Assembly (NCBI GenBank): GCA_022495005.1
Contig: JAGYXB010000977.1
Location: 425,895 to 489,894 of the forward strand
Source: Rhyacophila brunnea
Lineage: Eukaryota > Arthropoda > Insecta > Trichoptera > Rhyacophilidae
Reading direction: 5' to 3'
DNA length: 64,000 nucleotides
A program made the translations under genes and the position numbers. The notes beneath the pieces are model-generated. The model did no database searches and had not been told where the DNA came from. It was given only the letters and a program-made list of their open reading frames with translations. Shown one piece after another: positions 26,881 to 39,470 of this stretch (positions are counted from its first letter, which is position 1; each line of letters begins with the position of its first letter).

Positions 26881-26992
26881 TTATACAGTATAATATTATA
26901 GTTTAGAATTGTTCCGTTGCCTAGGCAGCGAATTTATTATACAGTATAATATTATAGCTTAGAATTATTCCGTTGCCTCGGCAGCGAATTTA
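26881..26992 (+). repeat. 56-bp tandem duplication
   Basis: Two head-to-tail 56-base units (26881-26936 and 26937-26992) differ at three positions. Each has ATTATACAGTATAATATTATAG-type palindromic DNA and CCGTTGCCT.GGCAGCG. Confidence 0.9.
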
Positions 26993-27222
26993 TTATTGTC
27001 GGCCATTTGCAATTCCTTACGTAAACAAACTATTAAACGTCATAGTGGCAGTTGTTACTTTAAAAATAAAAACAACGATAAATAATTATATAATTTAGTA
27101 ATATAAGTTAAATTGTATATAAATAAACGAACGGCGTTCCAATAAGCGGTCCTTTTTCTTGAGTGTGTAATTTAACAAGATAATTAAGAGCTAGTCGAAG
27201 AATCTAGGTTATCACAAGTTTT

Positions 27223-27292
27223 TGTTTTGTTACGCCATATAAGTATAACTTCTAACGCGCGTACATAAGTACACACACCGATTTTTTTTAAT
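27223..27292 (+). repeat. Dispersed repeat GTTACGCC...ACGCGCG, copy 1
   Basis: GTTACGCCATATAAGTATAAC then TTCTAACGCGCGTACATAAG and ACACACACCGATTTTTTTT. Nearly identical to 37414-37475. It shares AAGTATAAC and ACGCGC words with the family-C tails, so it may be another part of the same family. Confidence 0.7.
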
Positions 27293-27329
27293 ATTCGTAT
27301 ATCTATATCATATAGTCACCACAAGCGAC

Positions 27330-27560
27330 TCTCGTAGAAGATACTATGCGTTGGATACTGGCTTCTCATTTTGGGGTTCCCGGTTCTATTTCCGGTAATG
27401 TCACAATACTCATTTGTGATTTTTTCAATCCTGGGTACTTCTATGACTGTTTCACTACTACTACTACACTACTGTGATTGGGATAGGACCTAGTGGTATA
27501 TTCAAGTGTTAATATATAACTCTGTACCTGAGAGCCAGACAACCGTTTCTCTAAAAACAA
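27330..27560 (+). mobile_element. Possible SINE-like unit
   Basis: GCGTTGGATACTGG and GGTTCTATTTCCGG are spaced like weak A and B boxes. A body with a (CTA)n-like run and CTCTGTACCTGAGAGCCAGAC follows. No second copy was seen here. Confidence 0.28.
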
Positions 27561-29766
27561 TAATTGTAGAAATACGCAATTTAAGATTTTTCAAACCGTT
27601 TTTGTTAAAATTTACTTACGGTTTTTTGTTAAAAAATTCAGATTTCTGCTATGAGTAGACGTAAAGTGTAAATTTGGCATGACATAATAATATATATATA
27701 ATAATTTTGATACACAATCTGAACTTAATTAATTTTCATCAAAATCGGCTTTCTGATTCTGAAGTACAAATATTTAAAAATACCTCAATACTGCAATTAT
27801 GAATCTTGAGTTATATCGTTTTATAGAATATTACCTACTGAATTACATTATTATACAGAATGCGATTTGCAAATAGCTCATGACTTATAGGGAACCCTTC
27901 ATATAATTAATAATATTATTTTTTCATAAATGTTACCAGTATTAATTATCACAAAAAAACTCGATTACTTCTTTTAGTACATGCCGTACATAATTATAAT
28001 GGTGTTTTGGAGTATATGTGAAGCATAGGTACTAGAAAAAATACCAAATGGCAGTGTCACCTGTCAGCATTATTGAATGTTGTCATGCTACCACTGCACT
28101 ATAAGCATCGGCTCTCAATATAATATTACGGGAGTATCCTATCATTTATTTTATTTCACGACCCGATTAAAATAAACGATTCCTTTATTTTTATGTTAGT
28201 TTATTTATCAAATTTAGAATGTGCGTTAACGTGTGTTTTTTCTTTCATCTCATCCCATTTAATACGTCTTTTCCCTATTATGTTTTCTTCTTCACATTTA
28301 TATATGTTTTTTCTCAAGCATTAAAGATAAATTAAGACAAATATATGTAAGGTTATAATTGTTTGAGATTTACTTAGGAAGGAAAAGGAAAAAAAATATA
28401 AATAAATATCTTAAGTTATATCGTATAGAATCTGTAAAACTGTGGGTAATTTAGGTGTTATATTATTAAAGTATCTGCTATTTTAAAAGCTTATTTTATT
28501 GTTGTTTTTAAAAAGAACACTTTGGCACGAAACGTTTGTCTGAACAGAGAAAAAATAATAAGACTTTTAATTTATTCTTAGAACCGCATTCGCTGATGTT
28601 AAAAATTAATCAATACTGAATTCAAGTTTAGTAAACGAATTGGCAACAAATCACTAGAATCGAAAAGAAAGTTGTAGGGCCGTATAAATAATTCATACTA
28701 AATGAATCTCGCCACTTTTGTCGTAATAATTGAAATACCTCACTTGTAAACGGGGTGGTCAAGTTTTATAATATAAATATTTATCTCATTATCAATATCA
28801 TCAGACGGAGTAGACCCACTTGTTTTATGCTTGTAATATTAATGTATGACATTTTTATCTTAATGCAGTCCCGATATATTATACTATGTATCACAGAGTA
28901 AACATTATTTACCCCAAATCAATAAGCAATGCAGCAGCTCTAGTAGCATTTTTCACCTTTATTTTGATATAATAGAGGCTGTGAGTAAATAAAAATAGGA
29001 TTTTTTCTAAAAAATATATGTTGATGAAGCACGTGTCGTTTATAAATATTTGACTCATGTGTTTAATAGCAATTTTTACACGAATATTATTTTTTTTAAA
29101 TCATTACCTAGTAAAAATTATTGATTTTTTTCTAATGATTTGGCCAAGCTGTCAGAATAATATAAACCACCCTTTTAACTTTTATATCTAGTAAAACATG
29201 TAATAAAGTTTAGTTTTTTAGAGATTTTCCTAATATTAAGATACCAAAAAAAGTAATATCGGTTGTTATAAGTAGTACAAAATTTTGCGACATATATATT
29301 AAATCTCAATATTTTTCGTACTCTTGTTGTTAATTCTGATGAAAATATTGTAGATTAAATAAATACACATATAGCCAGAAGCGCGTATAGCATGTAAAAT
29401 TAAATTGAGATATAAGGTTAATTATTTTATTATTAAAGGATAGCCAAATATAATTATATCCACGATAAAAATTATTATAAGAATTTAATAATGTGCTTAC
29501 TGAAAAAAAATGTAAATCTATGGTTTTTGTTAAGAATCGTTTTTTCATTAGTAAATAATATGCCCTTGTATTGCCAAGGTTTTAAGTTAGGTTTCCGACA
29601 CGCAGAATAAAATTATTGTTAATAGCGTTTTGTCAGCTAAGCCACTGTTGCTAAAAATATTTTTTTTAAACATTCTTTCACATCTTTGCTTATTATATTT
29701 CCTTTTAATTAGATTTTATTTCGATTTTACTAACTATTGTCAAATAAATTTACCCAGTTGACCTAA
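27561..29766. other. Presumed intron, AT-rich
   Basis: No gene, RNA or named repeat recognised. Confidence 0.5.
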
Positions 29767-29972
29767 CATGGCTGGCCATGGTGGATTTTCTGCCAAGCTC
29801 TTTTAGCTTGGACTTGTCACCCGACCAATCATGTGGCGGAGAACTACACGATGCAAGCCACATCCTATGGGAATATCAGAGAATGTACCCTGAACGGGAA
29901 GAGATGCTGGTCGCCATAAAAGCCAATTTAATAGCTTTAAATTTAAATTGCGGCGTCTTATCGCGGATGTGA
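29767..29972 (+). pseudogene. Decayed LINE ORF2 C-terminal fragment
   Basis: GHGGFSAKL in one frame is followed, after a frameshift near 29800, by FSLDLSPDQSCGGELHDASH and ILWEYQRMYPEREEM. This is the same tail module (GHG.F..KL, Cys cluster, HILWE) as at 25313, but on the opposite strand and from a different, more Jockey-like copy. The limits are those of visible similarity. Confidence 0.62.
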
Positions 29973-30165
29973 AGATCTCTTCACATAGTTTTTGGATGTC
30001 CGTATTGTTTTAGCTTTGCTTTTGTATTAAGTATATTATTAAATTTATTTATTTTATGTTAGTTCTCCGTGCTTTTCTCTCCCATGCAGCCTTCGAAATG
30101 GGCAATTTTACGAACCGGAGCGCTCGATAATTTTCCGAAAATATTAAAATATTTATATGAGAATA

Positions 30166-30386
30166 CGGTACTGTTCGGTTATACCGGAGGCAGCGGAAAA
30201 CGCATTTTGAAAAAAGTCGATAAACTGGATTATTTGTTAGTTTGGGTTAGTTTAGGTTCGGTTAGGTTGGGTTAGGTTAGGTTAGGTTAGGTTAGGTTTG
30301 GTTAGGTTAACCTAACAAATAATCCAGTTTATCGGCTATTTTCAAAATGCGTTTTCCGCTGCCTCCGGTATAACCGAACAGTACCG
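30166..30386. repeat. Inverted repeat enclosing an interstitial TTAGG array
   Basis: The left arm (30166-30240) and right arm (30312-30386) are 75-base, nearly perfect reverse complements (CGGTACTGTTCGGTTATACC at the outer end). The loop (30241-30311) is made of GGTTA/TTAGG units, including at least five perfect ones at 30270-30297. TTAGG is the common insect telomere repeat. A 68-codon frame across the left arm is incidental. Confidence 0.88.
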
Positions 30387-31900
30387 AGAATACTTATATA
30401 AAATGAGTGTATGTACTTAGCAGATTTTTTGTTATATACCTGACAAGATTAGACGGTTTTCTGGAACAGTTTTGTGGCGTGCAAGATTTGGGCATAATGT
30501 TGTCGGCAAGGTATATGAAAATTGAGTTGTAAAGTTTTCAGTTTCGTATAAATTTTAAAAATTATATTTAACTATGTAAATGATTAATTCACGAATCCTA
30601 ATGCAATTTTTCATTTTTCCACGAGACGGAGCGATAATCTCGAGTAATTCACGAACAGGAGCTGCGCTCCGGTGCGTTCCGGTCCATTTCGAGCGCTGCT
30701 CCCATGACATTTTGTGTTGAATTATGTCAATCAGTAAACTCAATCAAAGCTCACTTAGAAGCGTTGCGACGTCAGTCGTGGGTATCTGCTCCTGAGATTA
30801 AAAAAAACTGCTGATGCTTTATATCAAAACGTAGGACTTTGTGATACGCTCGATTAAGACCGAGATTGGTGCGGAGCGGGTTGGTTTGGAATGCTCATTG
30901 TTTGTGTTATTGACCTATAATATTCTTCATTGTCATATGCTATAAAACTGCTATAGCAGTATAACATACTTGCTATTGCTATGTTGCTATGCTGAATTGC
31001 TATTATATTATATAATAGCATACATTTTAAATTATTTACTAAAAAAATAACTTATTACCTATATCATTATTATAATTTGGGAATTAATGTGTCAATTTTA
31101 CTAATTTTGTATTTTTACGATTAATACAATATTGTCTTTTATCCAAGGATAAACTACAAATGCAGCATCGGTCGAGGATGAGATATATTATAAAAATACA
31201 AAGTTTAGATTAATTAGAGTATCGTTTATTTTGAAACTATTAAAAGTTTAAATAAAAAAATAGTATAGGAACATATCCACGAAAAGTTAAAATGATCGAA
31301 TACTTCAAGACAGTTTTACTGAAAGTTAGCTTTTGATATGAAAAAAGTTTTTGTGACAATGTAAATTATAAATAATTATATTATGTAGGTACTTAACTTA
31401 AATTAAATTACTATTTTAGTCATGATATATATTGACAAGGAGCGTGTTGTAGTCATTCGTTCACTAATTTGGGTATATTTTTAAAATTCAAACAGTTAAA
31501 TTTTTTGTGCCCTGTGAATTTAGAGACTAACATTCTGATCACTAACTACCGTAATATGTATATGATATTAAGAAACTCAACATTGTATAATTTATTTGTC
31601 ATGCAAACATTTAAAAGTAGTTTATGGAAATACCCATAAAAGTCATACGAAATAATGAAATTCGTTTCCTTAATTTTCCGCCTCATGAAAATGTGCAACC
31701 CCTACGTATTGCATCACACTTAGGTACATTTCGAGTTATATTATCATATTTCTACATTCTTCAAAACTTATGGTGATGGCAATACAGTGTAATTAATAAA
31801 TCATACGTTCTAAATTCTATGCTAAGAATTAGTTAGCGAGAAAATTTTAAACACTAAAAAATAATATACACAGTGCCTATTAGGCAATGTTGTAAATACA
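30387..31900. other. Presumed intron with a GC-richer patch
   Basis: 30650-30900 has GGAGCTGCGCTCCGG and GGTGCGTTCCGGTCC words unlike its surroundings, suggesting an unrecognised repeat. The rest is AT-rich. Confidence 0.4.
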
Positions 31901-32668
31901 TTAAGGGGGGACATGCTCAGCGTAGGTCAAAATAAAGCTTTTGTTCTATTTTCAAAGCATGATCCTGGACATACCTTAAACGTTGTAGATAATCTATTTA
32001 TATAATTTTGAAGCCTTATTATCCTTTATATTTATTTTAAACCTGCATCGCTCTAATGTTTTAGAATATAGTCATATTCAGTACATAAATGTGCAGTGGT
32101 GTTAAGATTTTTTACATTTATTAATTTTTAAACGCATTTATAAAACCATCAGTATAATTTATATCGACATTATTATAAGGAAATATTCACGATAAAAATT
32201 ATATTGATAATCTCTGTGATCCCAAATTTGTCAAGAATTAGGCATTTTATTATTCAAAATTGGGCAATATTAACACATTTGAAGATAATTCTAAAGATAC
32301 TGATTATAAGCTCTGTCTTTGATTATTCAAATGTGATAAATATCCTAGTAATAATGATTGCTTTATAATAATTATTGATCTAAGAATAAGGTAGTGTTTT
32401 TTTGAAATACGCCATCTCTTTGACATTCCCCAGTGGTTAAGCTACAACATACGGCGGTAGCCATAAATTGACAAACTATAATTGAAGTAGGAAGTAAAAT
32501 AATGTTAACGCGCGTGTTTGAACATGTACCGTTAAAAAAAAGTCGGTTAGTTATATATATTTTTCTATATTATATTAAATTTCTATTAACCGACTATATT
32601 ATTGTTATATAGTCGGTTAATAGAAAAAAAGCTCCATTTTGACCCACGCTGAGCACGTCCGCCCTTAA
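31901..32668. mobile_element. Second, asymmetric copy of the TTAA foldback element
   Basis: Starts TTAAGGGGGGACATGCTCAG and closely matches the left arm of the 14804 element through its CGCGCGTGTTTGAACATGTACC segment. Most of the right arm is missing; only about 42 bases of terminal repeat remain (to CCCTTAA at 32668). Between arm and terminus sits a small AT-rich unit with AGTCGGTTA / TAACCGACT / AGTCGGTTA words (32541-32619). An internal deletion, followed or caused by filling with other DNA, would explain it. Confidence 0.8.
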
Positions 32669-32889
32669 TTTGTTTGTACCTATTCCACTATTTCTTGCTA
32701 TTACAAATAAAAACTCCCCTTCGAAGTAAAACTCTCGTTACTTTAATAAGAAGTGTGACGCAATACTTAGCTGAACTAATATTTAAAAATTCTTGATTAA
32801 AATAATGTCACTTTAAAAATATTGTTTTCTCCGTTAGGTACCTACTAAATAAGGTTCATGTCGTACATTTTCTTGTTAGTATATAAATT

Positions 32890-32938
32890 CTCGCAGAGCC
32901 CCTGTCAAGTTTTGCGAAACCCCAGTTGGGAATCACTG
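32890..32938 (-). mobile_element. hAT terminal fragment
   Basis: The minus strand starts CAGTGATTCCCAACTGGGG and continues with GTTTCGCAAAACTTG, a common hAT terminus style. The other end was not found. Confidence 0.45.
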
Positions 32939-33155
32939 AATCTTAACCATAAAGTATTAAAAGAATACATATTATACAATCGACATTACGTGAAACAACG
33001 AGACATTACGACCCTCTTAATTTACGACCGTCAAATATGATAACGTCTTATTGAATTAGAACCTATGAACAATGTAGAAATTATTTTATGTTTCAAGCAT
33101 TATCATGTAATGCACTTTGCAAATATTTTACGAAGCATTAATCCTACTCAAGCCG

Positions 33156-33558
33156 CATGGGTGGCTAACCTCTTTCGCAGCGCCGGTCCAGATTCTAAAA
33201 ATGAGATTTCCTATCGCGCCGCACAACCGATGTTTTTATTATGCAAAACAAAAAAGAAATTTATATTATATATTAATAAAATAAAACAAAAATGAGAATC
33301 AAACATATTTATTAGATTAGACATTTTTTAAATAATAAAAAATAAACAAAATAATATAAAAATAAAAAAATTAAAAGTTTGATTTTGTGTGTCAGAACTA
33401 AGTGCATCAATATCGATATCGAGTGATTTTGTTCCTACATGCAAACAGTTTTCCAAATGCACATCAGTGATTCCTGTTCTCACTCGGGATTTGATATGCT
33501 TCATCCGACTAAAAAGCTGTTCACACGTGTAAGTGTTTCCAAATAGCGAAGTCGTCAG
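33156..33558 (-). pseudogene. hAT transposase C-terminal fragment and element end
   Basis: On the minus strand, positions 33558 down to 33328 read 76 residues without a stop. They include SLFGNTYTCEQLFSRMKHIK and, soon after, RTGITDVHLENCL. This is the C-terminal dimerisation region of hAT transposases of the kind often annotated as GTF2I-repeat or ZBED5-like genes. A TAG stop lies directly upstream, so the catalytic part is gone or out of frame. Beyond the TAA the DNA continues to CATGGGTGGCTAACC at 33156, which resembles a hAT terminus. This was once an autonomous element; only its 3' part remains. Family assignment is from remembered motifs, not a search. Confidence 0.68.
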
Positions 33559-36474
33559 ATTATTCTATTATTCGGTTAATATGATCCCTATAAATAAAGA
33601 TTTAACTGCATCATATCAATCACCTACTTATATGGTAAACTTTGGATTTTCTCATACCCTTAGCCTCGTGAACTTAATGTGAAAAAATAATTATTCCTCC
33701 AAACCAAATGTTTCCTTTGGGTGTGGTAGGGTTGAAATACCGGTATTCAATTATTTATCGATACCGAAATATAGGTATATAACAAGAAAAATAAAATTGG
33801 ACCATTTTCATCCGAGATGTATCATTTTCATTAATCAGTTTTTTAAATTATACATAACACGTTAGGTATGTATTTTTTTTTTAGATTTTGACCATAAGTT
33901 TTCTTGAGAACTTTTCTAAGTTAAGTAGGCACCTAATACTAATTTTTGAAAATATTACAATTTAATAATACCTAGGTACCTACAATATGTAGCTTTAGAA
34001 CAATGCCAACTAAAATAAATATAATATTGTTTTATGAATTCTTCGCTCAGTCTGTATTGTTTTAAAATTTAAACTTTGGTGGAAGAAAAATACATTGTTT
34101 GTGTTTACAACTATGCGTAATGATCATATTACATATGCCGATCTAACTCAATTATTAAACTCGACTAGACGGTGTGTACGCGAAGTCTGGGTTGTAATAA
34201 AAAATCTCAAAGTATTTTGACATGCAGAAGTGCCGAACAATGTTCACAATACTTTAATATTTCGATGTAAATAAATAACAAACTACTGGTATAGTATATT
34301 TTATTATTTTTAACACACAGTATTGTAACAAGGTTTCTTATTAATCATGCATAAAAATAAGCACCATACTATATCATTGGATCCGTTATTGGATATATCA
34401 TATTTGTTGAATTTAAATGTGAAGTGTTACTAAACTTATTCTCGTATTAATCTGTATTTCATTGGCAATGTGTTTTAATGCCGATTATTTCAGAAAATTA
34501 GATAATTATAGATTTTGTACATGACGTCATATCTATCAGAACCTTTTCACCGTTGGTATATATTCATAACAGAAACCAGAAATTTCATAAAATCCGTTAG
34601 TCTATAAATATTAAGCGATTGAAAAATCTTAAATTGCTTTTCCCAAAAATATCCGTTTGGACTTAAGATACACTGGCTCTCAGGAAAATATTTGTTCACC
34701 TAGTTATAAATTATAATGATCGTACCTAACTTGTATAAAATAATACTATACATACCTTATGTGAATGTAATTTGATTATAATTGAAATATATATATTTAT
34801 TAGGAAATACAAAATTAACGGAGAGTGGTTGTCAGAAATTACGATTATCGAGTGTGGATGAATATGAGATAAACTCATTTTATATGTTATTTTCAATTTT
34901 ATGTATGTAGTTATCATAAAACGTTTGTCATGTCAGATAGACAAATCAGATTATTTTTGTTCGTAATCTTGCCATGAAAGTAGAATCGCAACTTGGGGCG
35001 TAATATGACCATTAGAGGAGTGTATTCCAACAGTATTTTTGGATGTTACGTGTCATATCTAAAATACCTATTCTTATATGAAAATTGCGAGGTATTTATT
35101 GTAGGCAGGCAATGCGAACGGTAATGAGGGCCCGACAGTCATGCCCGTCGAGAGTGAGAGCGAATTGAAAGTGAATTTATCTGACGGATTCTTAAACTTA
35201 TTAAAATTTATCTCCCACAAAATCTTTAAATATATATAGGAACCATAATATGTATTCCATTTGAAAATTACAATCTTATTTATTTGAGACATTTCGATAT
35301 TTTATATGATTTTTAATTTTTTTTTATTAAGAAAACAAACAGTTACATTTTGATAAGAAAAATATATTGAAAATAGAATAGTAAAAAGTTATTGCAAACA
35401 GCAAAGTTTCCATATATAAATTATTATAGTATAGTTAAGCTTAAAAAGATACAAAGTAAGAACATAAGTATAAAGAATTTACATAAAAAAATGAAGAAGA
35501 ATATTGATTAATTAGACAAAAACGTAACATTTTTTTATTATATATAAGTATATATATTATATGTGTGTTAAGAATAATTAATTATACAGGTAGTCTTAAA
35601 ATGTCGTAATTTATGAAATATTTAAATCTGGATCAATTCACTGCTGGATAGAGAGCTACCAATTTTATTATTTCTCTCGATCCTGTGGGTTTCATTACCA
35701 CATACTTTAACGATTTATTCGATTTGAGATACAGAGACTTTGTAAATGTTTTCAGTTGCACTGGATTAATAAATTTATCCAGCTCCTTCGTGAAGCTATT
35801 AATTTTATTCACCGTTTCCATTTAAAATGTCAACAAATTATATCGTATCACATCCCTTGTTTACTGTCTTATCCAATTTTACCGTTTTTTTTTATCCATA
35901 TAGAATGCATTTGCATTTCATTTGCAAATGCATTTGCCATGAATAGTGCAATTAGTGATAATTTACAATATAATATAATCAATGATATTGTATCGTAAGA
36001 AACTAACGATATATTTTAACCGTTTGAAATAATGGTCTGTCTTCGTACTTGATATTTATGTTGAATATTTATATACTAGAATAATATTGTAGAATTTTAC
36101 ACTGTAATATGTACCAGCTACAATCATTATTATTTTTAAGTCTATCATGTATCTAAATATGGATTCATAGTAGTATGTTTGTTTTATTTACTTCAAACGA
36201 AGTCACTATGTGGTATTTTGAATAGCTATGAATTAAAAGAAGTAATTTATTTTGCAATATTTTTAATGACTGCAACTGTGTCGTTTTCTTGTCGTTTCCC
36301 GATAGTCAATATTCTATATTGTGTTTCCAGATTCGTATTAGTATGCATTATCAGTTTCACAATCGCGTTAGTAGATGCGACACGTTTTTTTCCTTAACAG
36401 CTGTTATTCTGATTTTATCATTAAATTACTAGTTAACGCTAAATCTGAAGAATAAAATACTATCGTATTTTTGA
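33559..36474. other. Presumed intron, AT-rich
   Basis: TAGGGTTGAAATACCGGTAT at 33728 resembles the TAG-starting ends of the hAT-like elements, but no partner was found. The octamer cluster lies at 35905. Nothing else is recognised. Confidence 0.45.
35905..35938. promoter_or_regulatory. Cluster of octamer-like ATTTGCAT sites
   Basis: The consensus POU octamer (ATGCAAAT, here as ATTTGCAT at 35909-35916) is followed by ATTTGCAAATGCATTTGC, giving overlapping partial sites on both strands. Could be an enhancer element or simply a chance palindromic repeat. Confidence 0.3.
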
Positions 36475-36560
36475 AGTTATACTTCTTTATGCGCGTTTGG
36501 GAAAACAGATCAGAGTGTATTGTTGGCGTGTGACAAAGTTGCACGCGCAACTGTAACCCA
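36475..36560 (-). mobile_element. SINE family C tail, second copy
   Basis: The minus strand contains GTCACACGCCAACAATACAC, then CCCAAACGCGCATAAAGAAG and TATAAC, matching the tail of the element at 26695. The tRNA-like head is not recognisable. Confidence 0.55.
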
Positions 36561-37413
36561 TTAATTTGGCATGGGACGGAAGTTTTTCCCGCCGATAAGA
36601 CATAATTTATTTTGCGCGGCAACGTTCGGGTGTTCTAAATGCTGGAGGTTTTTAATTTTTAACTGTAATATTGAGGGCTGTGGCTTGGGTCGATTGGGTA
36701 AAGACTGAATGTTGCAACTTTTATTATGATTATTCATTTTTAATTTCGGTCTCAAGCGTACATGCGCATACGCAAAGTCGTTCAATACCTACAACCAAAT
36801 AAACAGCACGTGTTGTAAACATAACCATTATTGTGTCATAATACAAATATATATTTATAAACAAATTTCTGGAAACTAACATTCTACACTTTTAATTTAT
36901 ATTCATAAAACTTTATTTATTTTGGAGTGTATATTTATTTTTCATTGTAAAGATTATGTATCAAGATTAGAGGCTATATTTAAGTATTATTTATGAGCAA
37001 AATTACATATCAATAAATAAATAAATTTTGTGAACGTTGAGTTGGTAACTAATTCAAACAATGGTATGTTGTAAATTTACAATATTTAGACACTTCATAC
37101 ACAAAAATACATATTTTTACGGTTTAGGATAATATTTGTCGTATATCCCATGTAAATTTATTTATTAGTGGTTTATAATAATTGAAGACAATAATAATTA
37201 TTAGGTTTCATCACAAAAGTCAATATCACGTTTCAGTTAAACCATTAAATAGGCTATGTTTTACTTTTGATTTGTAATAAATTATAATTGTTAACAAAAA
37301 TAGTTGTACAATCATCTGTTTAAGCAAAGAAGATCGAAATAGCGGTTAGCTAAATTTTCAAACATAGGTTTTGAGATTTTTTCCAAAGTACATTCTGCAA
37401 TAATATTTTATTT

Positions 37414-37475
37414 TGTTACGCCAAAGAAGTATAACTTCTAACGCGCGTATATAAGTACAAACACCGATTTTTTTT
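37414..37475 (+). repeat. Dispersed repeat GTTACGCC...ACGCGCG, copy 2
   Basis: GTTACGCCAAAGAAGTATAAC then TTCTAACGCGCGTATATAAG and ACAAACACCGATTTTTTTT; see the copy at 27223. Confidence 0.7.
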
Positions 37476-37734
37476 TGTAAACTCATTATTCGATGTGTAT
37501 TTCCATGTTGTTAAATATGTATATGTATTCAAAAGATGATGACATTAAAATAAGCATAACTGAGCAAAATTTAGATGGCATAATATATTGTATTGTTTAT
37601 TGGATTATGTTTTAAATTGTCTGTTATTTAAAAAAAAAATAGTTTGAGAGCCGTTCGCAACCGAAAACGATATTCGGTGGTTCCTTTCACTACGCGCCGG
37701 ATCGTGAGCTCAGCCGAAAAACTGCTTTCCCCAA

Positions 37735-37830
37735 AAATGCACACACCTACACAAGCTTTACACACACTCACACAGAATCCGACACACACCGACTCAAATC
37801 CAACGCACACCAGCATAAATTGCACGCATG
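37735..37830 (+). repeat. Degenerate CACA-rich tract
   Basis: Runs of CACACAC, ACCCACAC and CGACACAC words make threonine/histidine-rich open frames on both strands (72 and 84 codons). Period about 6-12, irregular. I see low-complexity DNA, not a gene. Confidence 0.5.
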
Positions 37831-39299
37831 TGAACATAAATAATACGCATCTGATAATATAATAGTTGCACGGGCCTAACACACACCAGCGTAATCTTGA
37901 ACGCTCGTACGTATTAGGCGTTGTTTTTATTATTAAAGTAGCAGTTTCGCGAACAGATATAAATCATCTTTTTACCTGAAATAAAAAAGCGATGATCAAT
38001 TAGAGTTTTGTATCTTATAAATTCATGTCGTATAATAAATACTTGTAATAAATATATGGCGATGATTCATTGAACGTTCATAACATGACCAGTGAATTCA
38101 AAAACATTGCAAGATTATCTTAAAAATACAAAACAGCTCTAGTAACCGTAATATGAAATTGATATTTTCAATTGCGTTTTGATTGTTTCTCGAACAGATT
38201 GGTTAATAATTTGTACTATATATATTTTTTTTGTTTATTCGTTCAACATAATCGTATCTTTACTGTCGACCCAAACATACAATGAAAAAAATGGGACTCC
38301 CTGGACATAAACATATTAATTATTATTAATTGATTGTATATAAATGTTTTTTCTCCTTCACCTATATTTATAATCCATAATAAAGTAATAATATTATCCG
38401 AAAGGAATCCAATTTTCCACGGTAATTTTGATTTCCACGTATTTTTATTTCACTTTTTAACGATACAAAATAATGGAATTTAAAACATCCAGGAAATCAT
38501 AAAAATTCAATAATCTATGTTGGGAGAGTAGAAAAATATTCTTGTATACATTTTTCATGAAAAATTCTTCGCAGTGTACTTAATAAATATGTTAAATAAC
38601 TCTGGCGTTCAGCAATAATATTAGCAGGCAACTATGCTAACGCTTACTATATATCCGGCGTATATAATGTGTACTCAATAATTAATCAAACAATCCACAC
38701 ATATCTCTGAAAATATATCAAATACCCCATTTGAAAATTATTTTTAATATATTTATTTCCTGAATGAATTTATTTTCCTTTGTTTCACTCACATACATTT
38801 TTGTAATAATTTTCTTTATTAAAACTGTTATGGAGCAAAATTTATTATCCAATCGTACTTGTAAAAATATCAACTTCATTTTTATTGTTGTCGCTTATCC
38901 AAAATCTTTCTATCAAGACTTTCTTTTTTTAGAAGATTTAAAAGGACATTTCAAAACAGTTGAAAGTTTCAAAGTAATATATTTATTTTCGGAGGGTCAT
39001 TGGCCATTTGAACTAAAGGGCTAACTGCCATTGGTTGAAACCATTCATACAATAATTGTTAAATTATTCCAAAATCTTCACAATAGGCGTATTTCAATTT
39101 ATACAAATAATAACAAAATCGCCACAACTAATATCAATGGGGCGGGGCCTATCAGATGAGCATTCAAACAAACAAGTATGTACCTACTTGGATACAAGAA
39201 ATCAACCACTAATATTATTATTTGATACAATGTCATCTTTCACAATAACTATTTTTAGTTACAGGATGTAATTTATGGCTTTCATTTTATTTTATCGTG

Positions 39300-39470
39300 G
39301 GGGCTTTCAAATCAATCAATGCCTCGGGCCTCCATGTTAACAAACCCACCACTGAGTGCCATCGGTGTATGTTTGCTTTGGCTAAGCATCCTTAAATACC
39401 CGCGATGCAGTCCAGCCATCTCTGTTTCGGTCTTCCAGAGTTTCTCTTGCCCTCAGGGAGGTTATCACGC
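39300..39470 (-). pseudogene. LINE ORF2 C-terminal fragment
   Basis: The minus strand reads NVRDNLPEGKRNSGRPKQRW then LDCIAG, a stop, and CLAKANIHRWHSVVG. This is the GKR..GRP..RW.D...W pattern near the end of RTE/CR1-like ORF2 proteins. Short and interrupted. Confidence 0.6.

Larger units (their letters stand above)
36561..39299. other. Presumed intron, mostly AT-rich
   Basis: 36570-36790 is somewhat GC-richer with overlapping minus frames that I do not recognise. The dispersed repeat (37414) and CACA tract (37735) are listed separately. An 86-codon frame at 38764 has no supporting context. Confidence 0.45.

Noticed and set aside
37628..37882. Frames rich in Thr/His or Cys/Val over the CACA tract
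   Set aside because: Translation of low-complexity repeat, open on both strands.
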